The notes beneath the pieces were generated by a model, which did not search any database, was not told the origin of the DNA, and saw nothing but the letters and a program-made list of their open reading frames with translations. A DNA stretch of 64,000 nt from an uncultured Saprospiraceae bacterium (GTDB lineage Bacteria > Bacteroidota > Bacteroidia > Chitinophagales > Saprospiraceae), in NCBI GenBank assembly GCA_937951615.1, contig CALFBH010000036.1, positions 1 through 64,000 of the forward strand, in the 5' to 3' direction. A program made the translations under genes and the position numbers. Shown here in pieces: positions 53,096 to 60,636 of the stretch (the stretch's first letter is position 1; every line of letters begins with the position of its first letter).

Positions 53096-54381
53096 TCCTG
53101 CAAATCCACCAGTTTAATCAGATGACTCCACACCAGAAAACCTGTATAATCAAACACCTCAATCCGACATTCCCGCGCACTTTGAGGACCAGAAAAACTG
53201 ACCCTCCCGAAGTTTTGTTTGGTGTAAAGCGACTCTTTTGCTCGATAAGGGTTTTTCAATTTACCAGTCGGGTTGCCAATACTGGTCAGTGGAGAACAAG
53301 TAAATTCATACAAAGGATAAGCATCTTCACGAGCATAATAATTCAACTCTGTATAATGTCGATCACCGCTGATGAAAATGACGCCACTTATCTTTTCTTC
53401 CAATAAAAATTCCAGCAACTCGTCTTTTTCTTCGCCATAATGTCCCCAACATTCTCCGATTCTCTGCCCCATTTCAGGCATCATCTGATTCCCAGAAGCA
53501 ATGATTTTGAAATTTGCGGTAGACTTTTTTAGTTTTGCTTTCAGCCATTCGAGTTGCCCGTCGCCAAACATACATACATCAGGCTCGCGGTGATAGCGTC
53601 CATCCAATAGGAAAAAATCGGCATCTTCATAACTGAAATTCGTGAAAACACCTTTTGTAGAATCCATTCCATAAGAAGGATTGGCCCAGAACTGCTTAAA
53701 TACTGCCAATGAACTATCCTTGCCTGCGTAGCTGCCATCACTGTCGTTTGGTCCATAATCATGGTCATCCCAGACGGCATATTGCGGACGGCTTTGGATA
53801 AAAGCATTGAGGTGTTTATTGCTGCGCATCTTGACATTTTTCATAAACATCTTCTCATAAGACCGCCATTCTCCATCCAGATAATACACATTATCACCCA
53901 GCCACAACATGAAATCGGAGACCATATAACCCATGCTTTTGAAAATAAAATCTTTGTTTTTACCTTTCAGTCCTTTATACGGATAAGGGAAATTACAGGA
54001 ACCCGTCATGAAAGAAAAATTCTGCGCCTCTTTTTCTATAGGCTTAATAGGGCGCGACCGCCAGGCTTCTTTTTTATACAAACGAATATTAAGTGTCTTA
54101 TGATCTTTTATGGCTCGATCAGATTTTATAATATCAATACCATCAAATTTTTTTTCACCAGAGAAAGTCTTGATTGTTTTTTCCAATTCAGGAAAATAAG
54201 TCAGTACAGGCTGATCGGTATCCAGTCCAAGGGGAGATGCCAGATGCGGAATATCCTTGACCAATACCCAAAGGTGGGCAGAAGTATCGGTTTGATGTCC
54301 ATACATCGGACCAGAAACAATTTTAGGCTGTGCCAATAGCAGAGTCGGAAGCAGAGCAATAAAAAACAATATTAGACGCAT
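53092..54381 (-). CDS. Alkaline phosphatase D (PhoD) family
   Basis: 429 residues from ATG 54381 (the frame opens at TTG 54384). A signal peptide ends LLLAQP. The PhoD-like metallophosphoesterase core includes MTGSCNFPYP, WLGDNVYYLDGEWRS, WDDHDYGPNDSDG, GNQMMPEM and ISGDRHYTELNYY, which carry the metal ligands Asp, His and Asn. It hydrolyses phosphate mono- or diesters outside the cytoplasm. It has no Tat twin-arginine in the signal peptide, unlike Bacillus PhoD. Confidence 0.9.
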   Translation of the reverse strand: MRLILFFIALLPTLLLAQPKIVSGPMYGHQTDTSAHLWVLVKDIPHLASPLGLDTDQPVLTYFPELEKTIKTFSGEKKFDGIDIIKSDRAIKDHKTLNIRLYKKEAWRSRPIKPIEKEAQNFSFMTGSCNFPYPYKGLKGKNKDFIFKSMGYMVSDFMLWLGDNVYYLDGEWRSYEKMFMKNVKMRSNKHLNAFIQSRPQYAVWDDHDYGPNDSDGSYAGKDSSLAVFKQFWANPSYGMDSTKGVFTNFSYEDADFFLLDGRYHREPDVCMFGDGQLEWLKAKLKKSTANFKIIASGNQMMPEMGQRIGECWGHYGEEKDELLEFLLEEKISGVIFISGDRHYTELNYYAREDAYPLYEFTCSPLTSIGNPTGKLKNPYRAKESLYTKQNFGRVSFSGPQSARECRIEVFDYTGFLVWSHLIKLVDLQD

Positions 54382-54499
54382 CAATCAAATTTATTTGGAT
54401 GAAGCGTAAAAATAAGGATTTTTTGGGGAAGAAATGGGGAGAATAAGAAAAGGAGCTGTGACTGCTTATCCTGATGTCAGACTGTTCCAAATCGTTTTG

Positions 54500-54507
54500 T
54501 ACCTTTG
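54500..54507 (+). promoter_or_regulatory. Bacteroidota -7 box for corA
   Basis: TACCTTTGCGG (TAnnTTTG) lies about 75 bases before the corA ATG. Confidence 0.55.
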
Positions 54508-54582
54508 CGGCAATGGTGTTATCGTAAGTTATCGGGTAAAACAGGAAAAAACCGCAGCCCATGAACCTGCAATACGAGAAAA

Positions 54583-55530
54583 ATGATTAGATATTATAAA
54601 AAAGAAAGCAATAAGCTGAAGGAATTAGAAGGGATCAGCCCTTCCTGCTGGATTAATATTGCCCCGCCCTTCACGCAGGAAGAACTGGTAAGTGTGTCGC
54701 AACAACTAGATATTCCGCTCGATTTCCTGACAGATTCGCTGGATATTGACGAACGCTCGCGCTATGAACGGGAAGATGGCGTGCGCCTCATCGTACTCAA
54801 TACACCAATACCAAATAAATCCGATGCGGTCAATTCAGCCGTTTACATCACAGTGCCAATTGGTATTATTTTAATGGAAGATTATATCCTGACGATTACA
54901 TCTTTTGAAAATCCAGTCTTACAGCGTTTTCTCGATAACAAAATCAAAAATTTCAATCCCGAACATCGCAATGATTTTGTCTTAAAATTGCTGGAACAAA
55001 ACGTCTATTATTTCCTGACCTGCCTGAAAGATCTGAACAACAGGCGCAACCAAATTGAAAAAGAACTATATGCCGCCAGTGGCAACAACCAACTCAAGCA
55101 ACTCCTCAGCATGGAAAAAAGCCTGGTCTATTTCGTGACTTCCCTGAGTGCCAACGACCTGCTGATGATGAAAATGAAACGCACCGACTTTCTCAATATC
55201 CGCGACGATGAAGACCTAGTGGATTTACTGGACGATATTGTGATTGACAACAGCCAGGCAAATGAGATGGCGAATGTCTACGCCTCCATTCTTAGCGGAA
55301 CAATGAATGCCTTTGCCTCCATTATTTCCAATAACCTCAATCACGTTATTCAACGCCTGACCCTCATTACCATCATTCTCATGGTGCCCACCCTCATCGC
55401 CAGCTTTTTCGGAATGAATGTACCCAATGGTGCAGAAAACTGGTCAGCAGCTTTTCCTGTCATTCTAGTCTTTTCGCTAGTCTTGTCAGTATTGGTAGCC
55501 TGGTGGTTTAGAAGACAACGATTGCTGTAA
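54583..55530 (+). CDS. corA: CorA-family magnesium/cobalt transporter
   Basis: 315 residues. The large N-terminal cytoplasmic domain is alpha/beta; two C-terminal membrane helices follow the signature FFGMNVPNG (GMN at about 275-283) in LTLITIILMVPTLIASFFGMNVPN. A short basic tail ends it. It forms a pentamer that imports Mg2+. TTAATTACGAAT words start two bases after its stop. Confidence 0.95.
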   Translation: MIRYYKKESNKLKELEGISPSCWINIAPPFTQEELVSVSQQLDIPLDFLTDSLDIDERSRYEREDGVRLIVLNTPIPNKSDAVNSAVYITVPIGIILMEDYILTITSFENPVLQRFLDNKIKNFNPEHRNDFVLKLLEQNVYYFLTCLKDLNNRRNQIEKELYAASGNNQLKQLLSMEKSLVYFVTSLSANDLLMMKMKRTDFLNIRDDEDLVDLLDDIVIDNSQANEMANVYASILSGTMNAFASIISNNLNHVIQRLTLITIILMVPTLIASFFGMNVPNGAENWSAAFPVILVFSLVLSVLVAWWFRRQRLL

Positions 55531-55612
55531 TTAATTACGAATTACGAATGGATTAATTACGAATTAGACATCAACACAACAACACATCAACACGACAACA
55601 CGACAACAAAAA
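55531..55612. repeat. TTAATTACGAAT and CAACACGACAACA word repeats
   Basis: Directly after corA: TTAATTACGAATTACGAAT, then GGATTAATTACGAATTAG. Then CAACACAACAACACATC and CAACACGACAACACGACAAC, reaching to the acyltransferase frame. The last words displace any canonical start codon of that gene. Confidence 0.7.
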
Positions 55613-55627
55613 ATACAAGGACTTCAA

Positions 55628-56566
55628 TTGCTGCGTTTTGTAGCCAGTACCTTTGTCATTTTATACCATACAGGAGTAATGTGGGATGGACATAAAGGCG
55701 TTAATGTCTTTTTCGTCATCAGTGGTTTTGTTATTTACTTGAGTTCCACAGACAAAATAGGGAAGGGCGCAGCAGCGGCTCGGCATTTTTTGTATCGGAG
55801 AAATGTACGGATTTACACCTTCTACTGGATATTGCTTTTTATACTCCTTATCTTAGGTCAAGTATCTTTTGCACTAGATTATTCATTCCTGAAAAAAGTA
55901 TTACTCGCGCCAGGGCACGTACTCCCGCAACTAGGAATTACTTGGAGCCTTACTTACGAACTCTACTTTTATTATTTATTTGCCATCGCTATTCTATTGC
56001 CCATCCGCCAGATATATTTCATCCGACTGACAGTAGTGCTTTGGTTATTTAGTGCTGTGATTATGTTCTTGCTCGGCACAGCATATTCCATGAAAGGAAC
56101 AACACTTAATTTTCTTCTAGGACAAAACATCTGGCAATTTCTGACAGGCATACTCGCTGCTTATGTATATATGAATAGAAGCCGTATTCATCCGCATATC
56201 TTTAAGTTCGCGCTGGTGTTAGGGTGCTTTATGGTGTTTTTTCTATATTTTCCCAACAGGCATCCTTTGTCCCATCCCGTCTATGGCATAGGTGCTGCGC
56301 TGCTGGTGGTCGGAATCGCAGCAGTAGAATCCACGCACCAACTGAAATTTCCTAAGATAATTAGCTCATTAGGAGATGCTTCTTACATAGCCTATCTGAT
56401 ACATGTACCTATACTCGCTCTATTATATCATTATAATATAGTCTCTAAAACGCTGTTTAGTGAATCTATTTTATACGTCATACCCGTTGTAATAGGGATT
56501 TGGACATGCAGCCTGATTTTGTATAAATGGATAGAAAAACCACTACTGAAGTACCTATACAAATAG
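55628..56566 (+). CDS. Acyltransferase 3 family membrane protein
   Basis: 312 residues from TTG 55628, an OafA/NolL-type acyltransferase: LLRFVASTFVILYHTG with the catalytic histidine of the VxxYH motif, then GVNVFFVISGFVIY and about ten helices. It modifies surface polysaccharides with acyl groups. The conserved N-terminus extends upstream as KIQGLQLLRFVAS (codons from about 55610) but there is no ATG, GTG or TTG there; only ATA or other non-canonical codons. Either translation starts at TTG 55628 or the native start was lost. Confidence 0.82.
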   Translation: MLRFVASTFVILYHTGVMWDGHKGVNVFFVISGFVIYLSSTDKIGKGAAAARHFLYRRNVRIYTFYWILLFILLILGQVSFALDYSFLKKVLLAPGHVLPQLGITWSLTYELYFYYLFAIAILLPIRQIYFIRLTVVLWLFSAVIMFLLGTAYSMKGTTLNFLLGQNIWQFLTGILAAYVYMNRSRIHPHIFKFALVLGCFMVFFLYFPNRHPLSHPVYGIGAALLVVGIAAVESTHQLKFPKIISSLGDASYIAYLIHVPILALLYHYNIVSKTLFSESILYVIPVVIGIWTCSLILYKWIEKPLLKYLYK

Positions 56567-56664
56567 TTTCAAACCCTAGTGCTTTCAGCACTAAGTTTTA
56601 GTGCATATTAGTAAAATAGGAAAATATCGAATATCGAACAGATGAATATCGAATATCGAAGTAG

Positions 56665-56781
56665 TAAGTGCCTGGACTCAACTAAACGCCACTTTCAATT
56701 TGACTAATTGGCTTATTGTCAATAGTTTTTTGTCCCGATGGCTATCGGGAGAATTTGACGTTTGGATTTGTATTTCCACTT
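56665..56781 (-). repeat. 110-bp dispersed repeat, copy B (inverted)
   Basis: On the plus strand: TAAGTGCCTGGACTCAACT, then CGCCACTTTCAATTTGAC, GGCTTATTGTCAATAG and a GGATTTGTATTTCCACTT end. It matches copy A at 35475-35584, with a CCCGATGGCTATCGGGA insert. Confidence 0.85.
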
Positions 56782-56924
56782 AGTTAAGATGAATGATGAA
56801 CATTTAGAAAGGAAGAAATGTCAAGTAAAACTGGAATACTGAGGTGAATTGGATGGCAAATGCGCCACCCAACTTAGTGCCCCTCCTCCACGATAGCTAT
56901 CGAGATTAGTGGTTCAAAAAAAAC

Positions 56925-57181
56925 ACCCCGATGCGCAACCCAGAACTCGCAACCCAACAACCCGCAACCCAACAACCCGCAACTCGCAACCCAACAACCC
57001 GCAACTCGCAACCCAGAACCCAACAACCCGCAACCCGCAACTCGCAACCCGCAACTCGCAACCCGCAACCCAACAACCCGCAACTCGCAACCCAGAACCC
57101 AACAACCCGCAACCCGCAACCCAACAACCCGCAACCCAACAACCCGCAACTCGCCAACCCGCCAACCCGCCAACTCGCAAC
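56925..57181. repeat. C-rich tandem word array at the TlpA-like stop
   Basis: Units of AACCCGC, AACTCGC and CCCAACAA repeated for about 250 bp. On the minus strand the runs of GGG with 4-5 base spacers can form G-quadruplexes in the 3' region of the TlpA-like mRNA. It starts at the stop codon (TGA then GTTGCGAGTTG) of the gene at 57182. Confidence 0.85.
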
Positions 57182-58534
57182 TCAATAACTCATCAAAACC
57201 GCCCGAATATCCTCCCGCGCCTGCGCTTTACTCGGTCGCTGTGCCGGACTCTGCGCAATATTCCCCTGCTGATCAATCAAAAAATAGCTGGGTAAAGAAC
57301 CCACGCCATAAGCATCCGCAATACCAGAATCAAAAGCCCTGGGCGCGTACAAATGAACCCCTTTAGTACTTTGTGTTTTACTCAAATAAGACGACCATTT
57401 TCCCTGATTCTTATCCAATGAAACATACAAAAACACCACGTCTTGGTCATTAAACTGGTCATCCAGTCGCTTACTATACTCCATTTCGTGAATACAAGCC
57501 ACACACCAGGTTGCCCAAAAATCCAGATACACCACCTTGCCCCTAAAATCACTAAGTCGCACAAGATTACCATGTTGGTCAATCAACGCTGCATCTGGTG
57601 CAGCCTCTCCATTATGGAGTAGCCCGGACTGTGCATAAGCATCATCTATTACTGCCCGATATTCATGATAAGGCGATTCATTGGCAAAACGAGCAATCTC
57701 CGTCTCGTAAGGCTGGTGTTCTTTTTTATTCAATAATTGATAATATCGAACAGCATTTAAATAAGCCAAAGATTTGCCAGAAAAATAATATTGAGCAGAC
57801 TGATTGGATTGTGCCAGCCTATTTTGCAAAGGCACATATTGCGCGATAAAATCAGTATAATAAACATTGGACAAAGCCGCATCACTTTGTATGGTCATTC
57901 CATTTAAAAAATTATAATATCGTGGATAATTGACAATAAGATGAGCATTTTGTTGGGCATATTGCATCAATTGTGTCGCCCACCAATGCTCAATATCTGA
58001 GCGCACATGAGCATCAAAAGCAGGAGAAAAAGCTGCCTTATACTCATAAGTATCATAAACCATCTGCTTCTTAATACGGATTTCATCCATCAAGACCCGA
58101 AATTCATCAGGATGCATCGCCTGCATTTTTCGTTCAAGAAAAGTAGGAGAATATCGCTTAAAAACACGCTGGACAAGCGCTAAGTAATCATTGTGGATAG
58201 CACCTTCACCACTATAAGTCGAAGGGGAATAATGAACACCGTCAAAATACATATCCATCTGATTACCTGGTTCAATATATACTTGCTCTACACGATTGGC
58301 ATAATTGATAGTCAGTGCTTTAGGTTCATCTAAGTAAAGCGGTAATTGAAAACTTCCATCTGCCCGGACGGACACCTGAAGCCTGACCTTCTCAAAACTA
58401 ATCAGGTCGGAATAAAACTCAACGGATACCTGCTGTCCTTGCGGATTGCTGATAAAACCATTTAAGTTGGTCGGGGTTTTGGCCGATACTTGGAGTACCA
58501 AAAGAAGTTGCGCGAACAAAAAAAGCTTCTTCAT
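57182..58534 (-). CDS. TlpA-like thioredoxin domain protein
   Basis: 450 residues with a signal peptide ending VSAKT. The N-terminal 300 residues are an unrecognised beta-rich and helical region. A C-terminal AhpC/TSA-TlpA-like thioredoxin domain holds the CxxC motif in FWATWCVACIHEMEY (about 345) and the cis-Pro loop GSLPSYFLIDQQG. It is a periplasmic thiol-disulfide protein, similar to Bacteroidota thioredoxin-like exported proteins that couple with an N-terminal DUF4369-like domain. The substrate is unknown. Confidence 0.85.
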   Translation of the reverse strand: MKKLFLFAQLLLVLQVSAKTPTNLNGFISNPQGQQVSVEFYSDLISFEKVRLQVSVRADGSFQLPLYLDEPKALTINYANRVEQVYIEPGNQMDMYFDGVHYSPSTYSGEGAIHNDYLALVQRVFKRYSPTFLERKMQAMHPDEFRVLMDEIRIKKQMVYDTYEYKAAFSPAFDAHVRSDIEHWWATQLMQYAQQNAHLIVNYPRYYNFLNGMTIQSDAALSNVYYTDFIAQYVPLQNRLAQSNQSAQYYFSGKSLAYLNAVRYYQLLNKKEHQPYETEIARFANESPYHEYRAVIDDAYAQSGLLHNGEAAPDAALIDQHGNLVRLSDFRGKVVYLDFWATWCVACIHEMEYSKRLDDQFNDQDVVFLYVSLDKNQGKWSSYLSKTQSTKGVHLYAPRAFDSGIADAYGVGSLPSYFLIDQQGNIAQSPAQRPSKAQAREDIRAVLMSY

Positions 58535-58632
58535 GGTGAATTTAGGTTTTGTACATCCTAAACGGATGTGATTAATCTTCCATAGGCAATAAAATAAGGC
58601 AAGCCGCCATTTAGGGTGAAGTCTAGTTAAAA

Positions 58633-58675
58633 CGTATTGATTTTAAACTTAAACTTATTCTTAAACTTAAACTTA
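58633..58675. repeat. AAACTTAAACTT simple repeat
   Basis: Two blocks of AAACTTAAACTT separated by ATTCTT, the same class as the TTTAAG repeat at 13598. Confidence 0.65.
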
Positions 58676-58736
58676 CAAAGCGTATTCAATTGTGAGTTGA
58701 ATAAAGTGTAAGAAAACTGAGATTGATGATGTTGTC

Positions 58737-58860
58737 GGTTTCGTAAACTTGTGTTGCCAGCTTTGCGTGCTGTAAGTTTGCTAAACCTCCTCCTAATATC
58801 GAAATGAATTAGGTTTAGCAAACTTTCCTGTCACAAGGCTTCCCGCGACTTTACTAAACC
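58737..58860. repeat. Nested TTTGCTAAACC palindrome, copy B
   Basis: Outer arms GGTTTCGTAAACTTG / CGACTTTACTAAACC (imperfect), inner arms AAGTTTGCTAAACCT / AGGTTTAGCAAACTT (perfect). Diverged copy of 16964-17091. Confidence 0.8.
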
Positions 58861-58870
58861 AACGATTACA

Positions 58871-58896
58871 GTTGTCCGAGCGGAGTCAAGGACAAC
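58871..58896. repeat. REP-like palindrome, copy 5
   Basis: GTTGTCC, then GAGCGGAGTCAA and GGACAAC, in the same orientation as copies 1 and 2. Confidence 0.75.
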
Positions 58897-58922
58897 ACAA
58901 AATAATTTTGCCAAAGGCAAAA

Positions 58923-58953
58923 AAACTGCGATTGCAACTGAAACTGACACTGC
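58923..58953 (-). repeat. CAGTTTCAGTTGC word at the tsaD stop
   Basis: Starting one base after the TAG stop in the minus sense: GCAGTGTCAGTTTCAGTTGC, then AATCGCAG. The same class as at the sigma-factor stop. Confidence 0.65.
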
Positions 58954-59955
58954 CTAAAGCTTATATCGAGCCATCGGCACAACATCCTGTCCGACAAAAT
59001 CCTGCTGCTCGTATTTAAAAGACGCAGTTATGGCTATCATGGCTGCATTGTCTGTACAATATTCAAATCTTGGGATATATGTATTCCAGTTGTATTGCTG
59101 CCCAAAATCCTCAATTGCCTTTCTTAGACCCGAATTAGCCGAGACGCCCCCCGCAATAGCAATTTCCTGAATACCTGTTTGTTTACTTGCTTTGAGCAGT
59201 TTATTCATCAGGATAGATACAATGCGGTCTTGCACCGACGCGCAGATATTGTCTAAATTTTCGGGTATAAAATTAGGATTTTTTTTGATATTTCTTTTTA
59301 AAAAGTATAAAATAGACGTTTTTAAGCCACTAAAACTGAAATTCAGGTCTGGAACATTTGGTTCTGGAAAGTCAAAAACCACTTCTCCTTGCTTCGCCAA
59401 TCGGTCAATAATTGGACCGGCAGGGTAGTCGAGTCCCAGCAATTTACCCGTTTTATCAAAAGCTTCTCCTGCCGCATCGTCTATAGTTTCACCAAGAACA
59501 ATCATCTCCAATGGGGCATTAACCTGTACAATCTGCGTATGTCCGCCAGAAACAGTTAGGCACAAAAATGGAAAGGCAGGGCGGGGGCTGTCAATAAAAT
59601 GAGCCAGGACATGCGCCTGCATGTGATTGACTTCTATCATTGGAATGTCAAGACTCAAAGCCATGGCTTTGGCAAAAGACACGCCAACCAGCAAAGAGCC
59701 CAACAAGCCCGGACCACGGGTAAAAGCTATAGCACTCAGTTCGCTTTTGTCCACACCTGCTTTTTGCAAAGCCATATCGACTACAGGAACAATATTGACC
59801 TGATGCGCCCGCGAAGCCACTTCCGGCACGACACCGCCATGCAAGCGATGCATTTCCTGTGTAGCAACATAATTGGCTAAAATTTTCCCGTTTTTGAGAA
59901 TGGCGGCAGAAGTGTCGTCACAAGAAGATTCTATGGCTAATATAACAGTGTTCAT
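58954..59955 (-). CDS. tsaD: tRNA N6-adenosine threonylcarbamoyltransferase
   Basis: 333 residues from the ATG at 59955, chosen because MNTVILAIESSCDDTSAAI is the family start; the frame extends 8 residues upstream. The Fe/Zn-binding histidines are in NHMQAHVLAHF (about 105-115). ASNK-fold motifs include LSVSGGHTQIV, FDKTGKLLGLDYPAGP and AGGVSANSGLR. With TsaB, TsaE and TsaC it makes t6A37 in tRNAs reading ANN codons. It is the minus-strand gene beside a repeat. Confidence 0.96.
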   Translation of the reverse strand: MNTVILAIESSCDDTSAAILKNGKILANYVATQEMHRLHGGVVPEVASRAHQVNIVPVVDMALQKAGVDKSELSAIAFTRGPGLLGSLLVGVSFAKAMALSLDIPMIEVNHMQAHVLAHFIDSPRPAFPFLCLTVSGGHTQIVQVNAPLEMIVLGETIDDAAGEAFDKTGKLLGLDYPAGPIIDRLAKQGEVVFDFPEPNVPDLNFSFSGLKTSILYFLKRNIKKNPNFIPENLDNICASVQDRIVSILMNKLLKASKQTGIQEIAIAGGVSANSGLRKAIEDFGQQYNWNTYIPRFEYCTDNAAMIAITASFKYEQQDFVGQDVVPMARYKL

Positions 59956-60066
59956 ATTGATGAAATTATAAGTCTGCAAAATTGCAAAAATTAATCCTCA
60001 TTTTCTCATAACTACTGTTTATTGGGCGCATATTTTGAGAAAAACACAGATTATTTTGTTGAATAA

Positions 60067-60582
60067 AATAATATAACTATATATTATATTGGACTCCGAA
60101 GTCTCTTAAAAAGCTGGAAACAAACAGGTAAAAATCTGGCAGCATTAGGTCAGGCAGATATACTGATACTGGAAGAATATGCCGAAAAGCATAATGTCAC
60201 CGCCGGTAAAGCAAGGACACTTTTAGCTTTAAACGGACGTTTTTATAAAGAACCGGTTTACTTCCCTGAACCTGCTGTTGAGGAACGAAGAATGCAGGAA
60301 GATGAACCCGAAACAGAAGTAATTAACGAAAATATTTTACTGGTTTATCCTAATCCTGCCCGAGAATATTTTACAGTCGAATATGCCGTTGCTAAAGATA
60401 TTGAAAATTTGTATCTTGTCCTTACAGACATTCGTGGAAATGAAGTCTATAAAAGACCGCTGTCTTACGTACAGGATCAGATTATAGTTCCGGCGGAGCA
60501 GTTACCAACAGGTCAATATCTCTGTACTGTACAGGCAGGCGATGTTGTACTTAAAACTAAAAAATTTATTTTAGCAAAATAA
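60067..60582 (+). pseudogene. 5'-truncated T9SS protein (C-terminal tail only)
   Basis: The open frame runs from a stop at 60064-60066 and has no ATG, GTG or TTG before codon 76 (ATG 60292). The first 60 residues (SLLKSWKQTGKNLAALGQAD ... GKARTLLALNGRFYKEPVYFPEP) are clearly protein-like, and the tail is a full T9SS sorting domain with LLVYPNPAREYFTVEYA. It is the 3' end of a larger secreted protein whose front half is missing, since tsaD starts only about 110 bp away in the opposite direction. Confidence 0.65.
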
Positions 60583-60594
60583 TTAAATTCACCT

Positions 60595-60632
60595 CCCGAC
60601 CATTCACCTATGAGTGGTCGGGGCAATTTTTT
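60595..60632 (+). terminator. Rho-independent terminator
   Basis: CCCGACCATTCA ccta TGAGTGGTCGGG with a T run. It occupies the upstream ATG 60610 in its loop, which rules that ATG out as a start for the next gene. Confidence 0.8.
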
Positions 60633-60636
60633 CCTT

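Larger units (their letters stand above)
56567..57181. other. Gene-free, repeat-rich interval
   Basis: It contains GAATATCGAA words (about 56630), the 117-bp dispersed repeat copy B (56665-56781), and the C-rich tandem array (56925-57181). No gene is supported; open frames here are low-complexity. Confidence 0.7.
58535..58953. other. Gene-free interval with nested palindrome and repeats
   Basis: It holds an AAACTTAAACTT array (58633-58675), the nested palindrome copy B (58737-58860), a REP-like palindrome (58871-58896), a TTTTGCC aaa GGCAAAA stem (58906-58922) and the AACTGAAACTG word at the tsaD stop. Confidence 0.6.

Noticed and set aside
56874-57295. Open frames of 80-130 residues with the same Cys/Gly or Pro/Thr composition
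   Set aside because: Repeat-derived low complexity, as at 14335, and partly overlapping the end of the TlpA-like gene.
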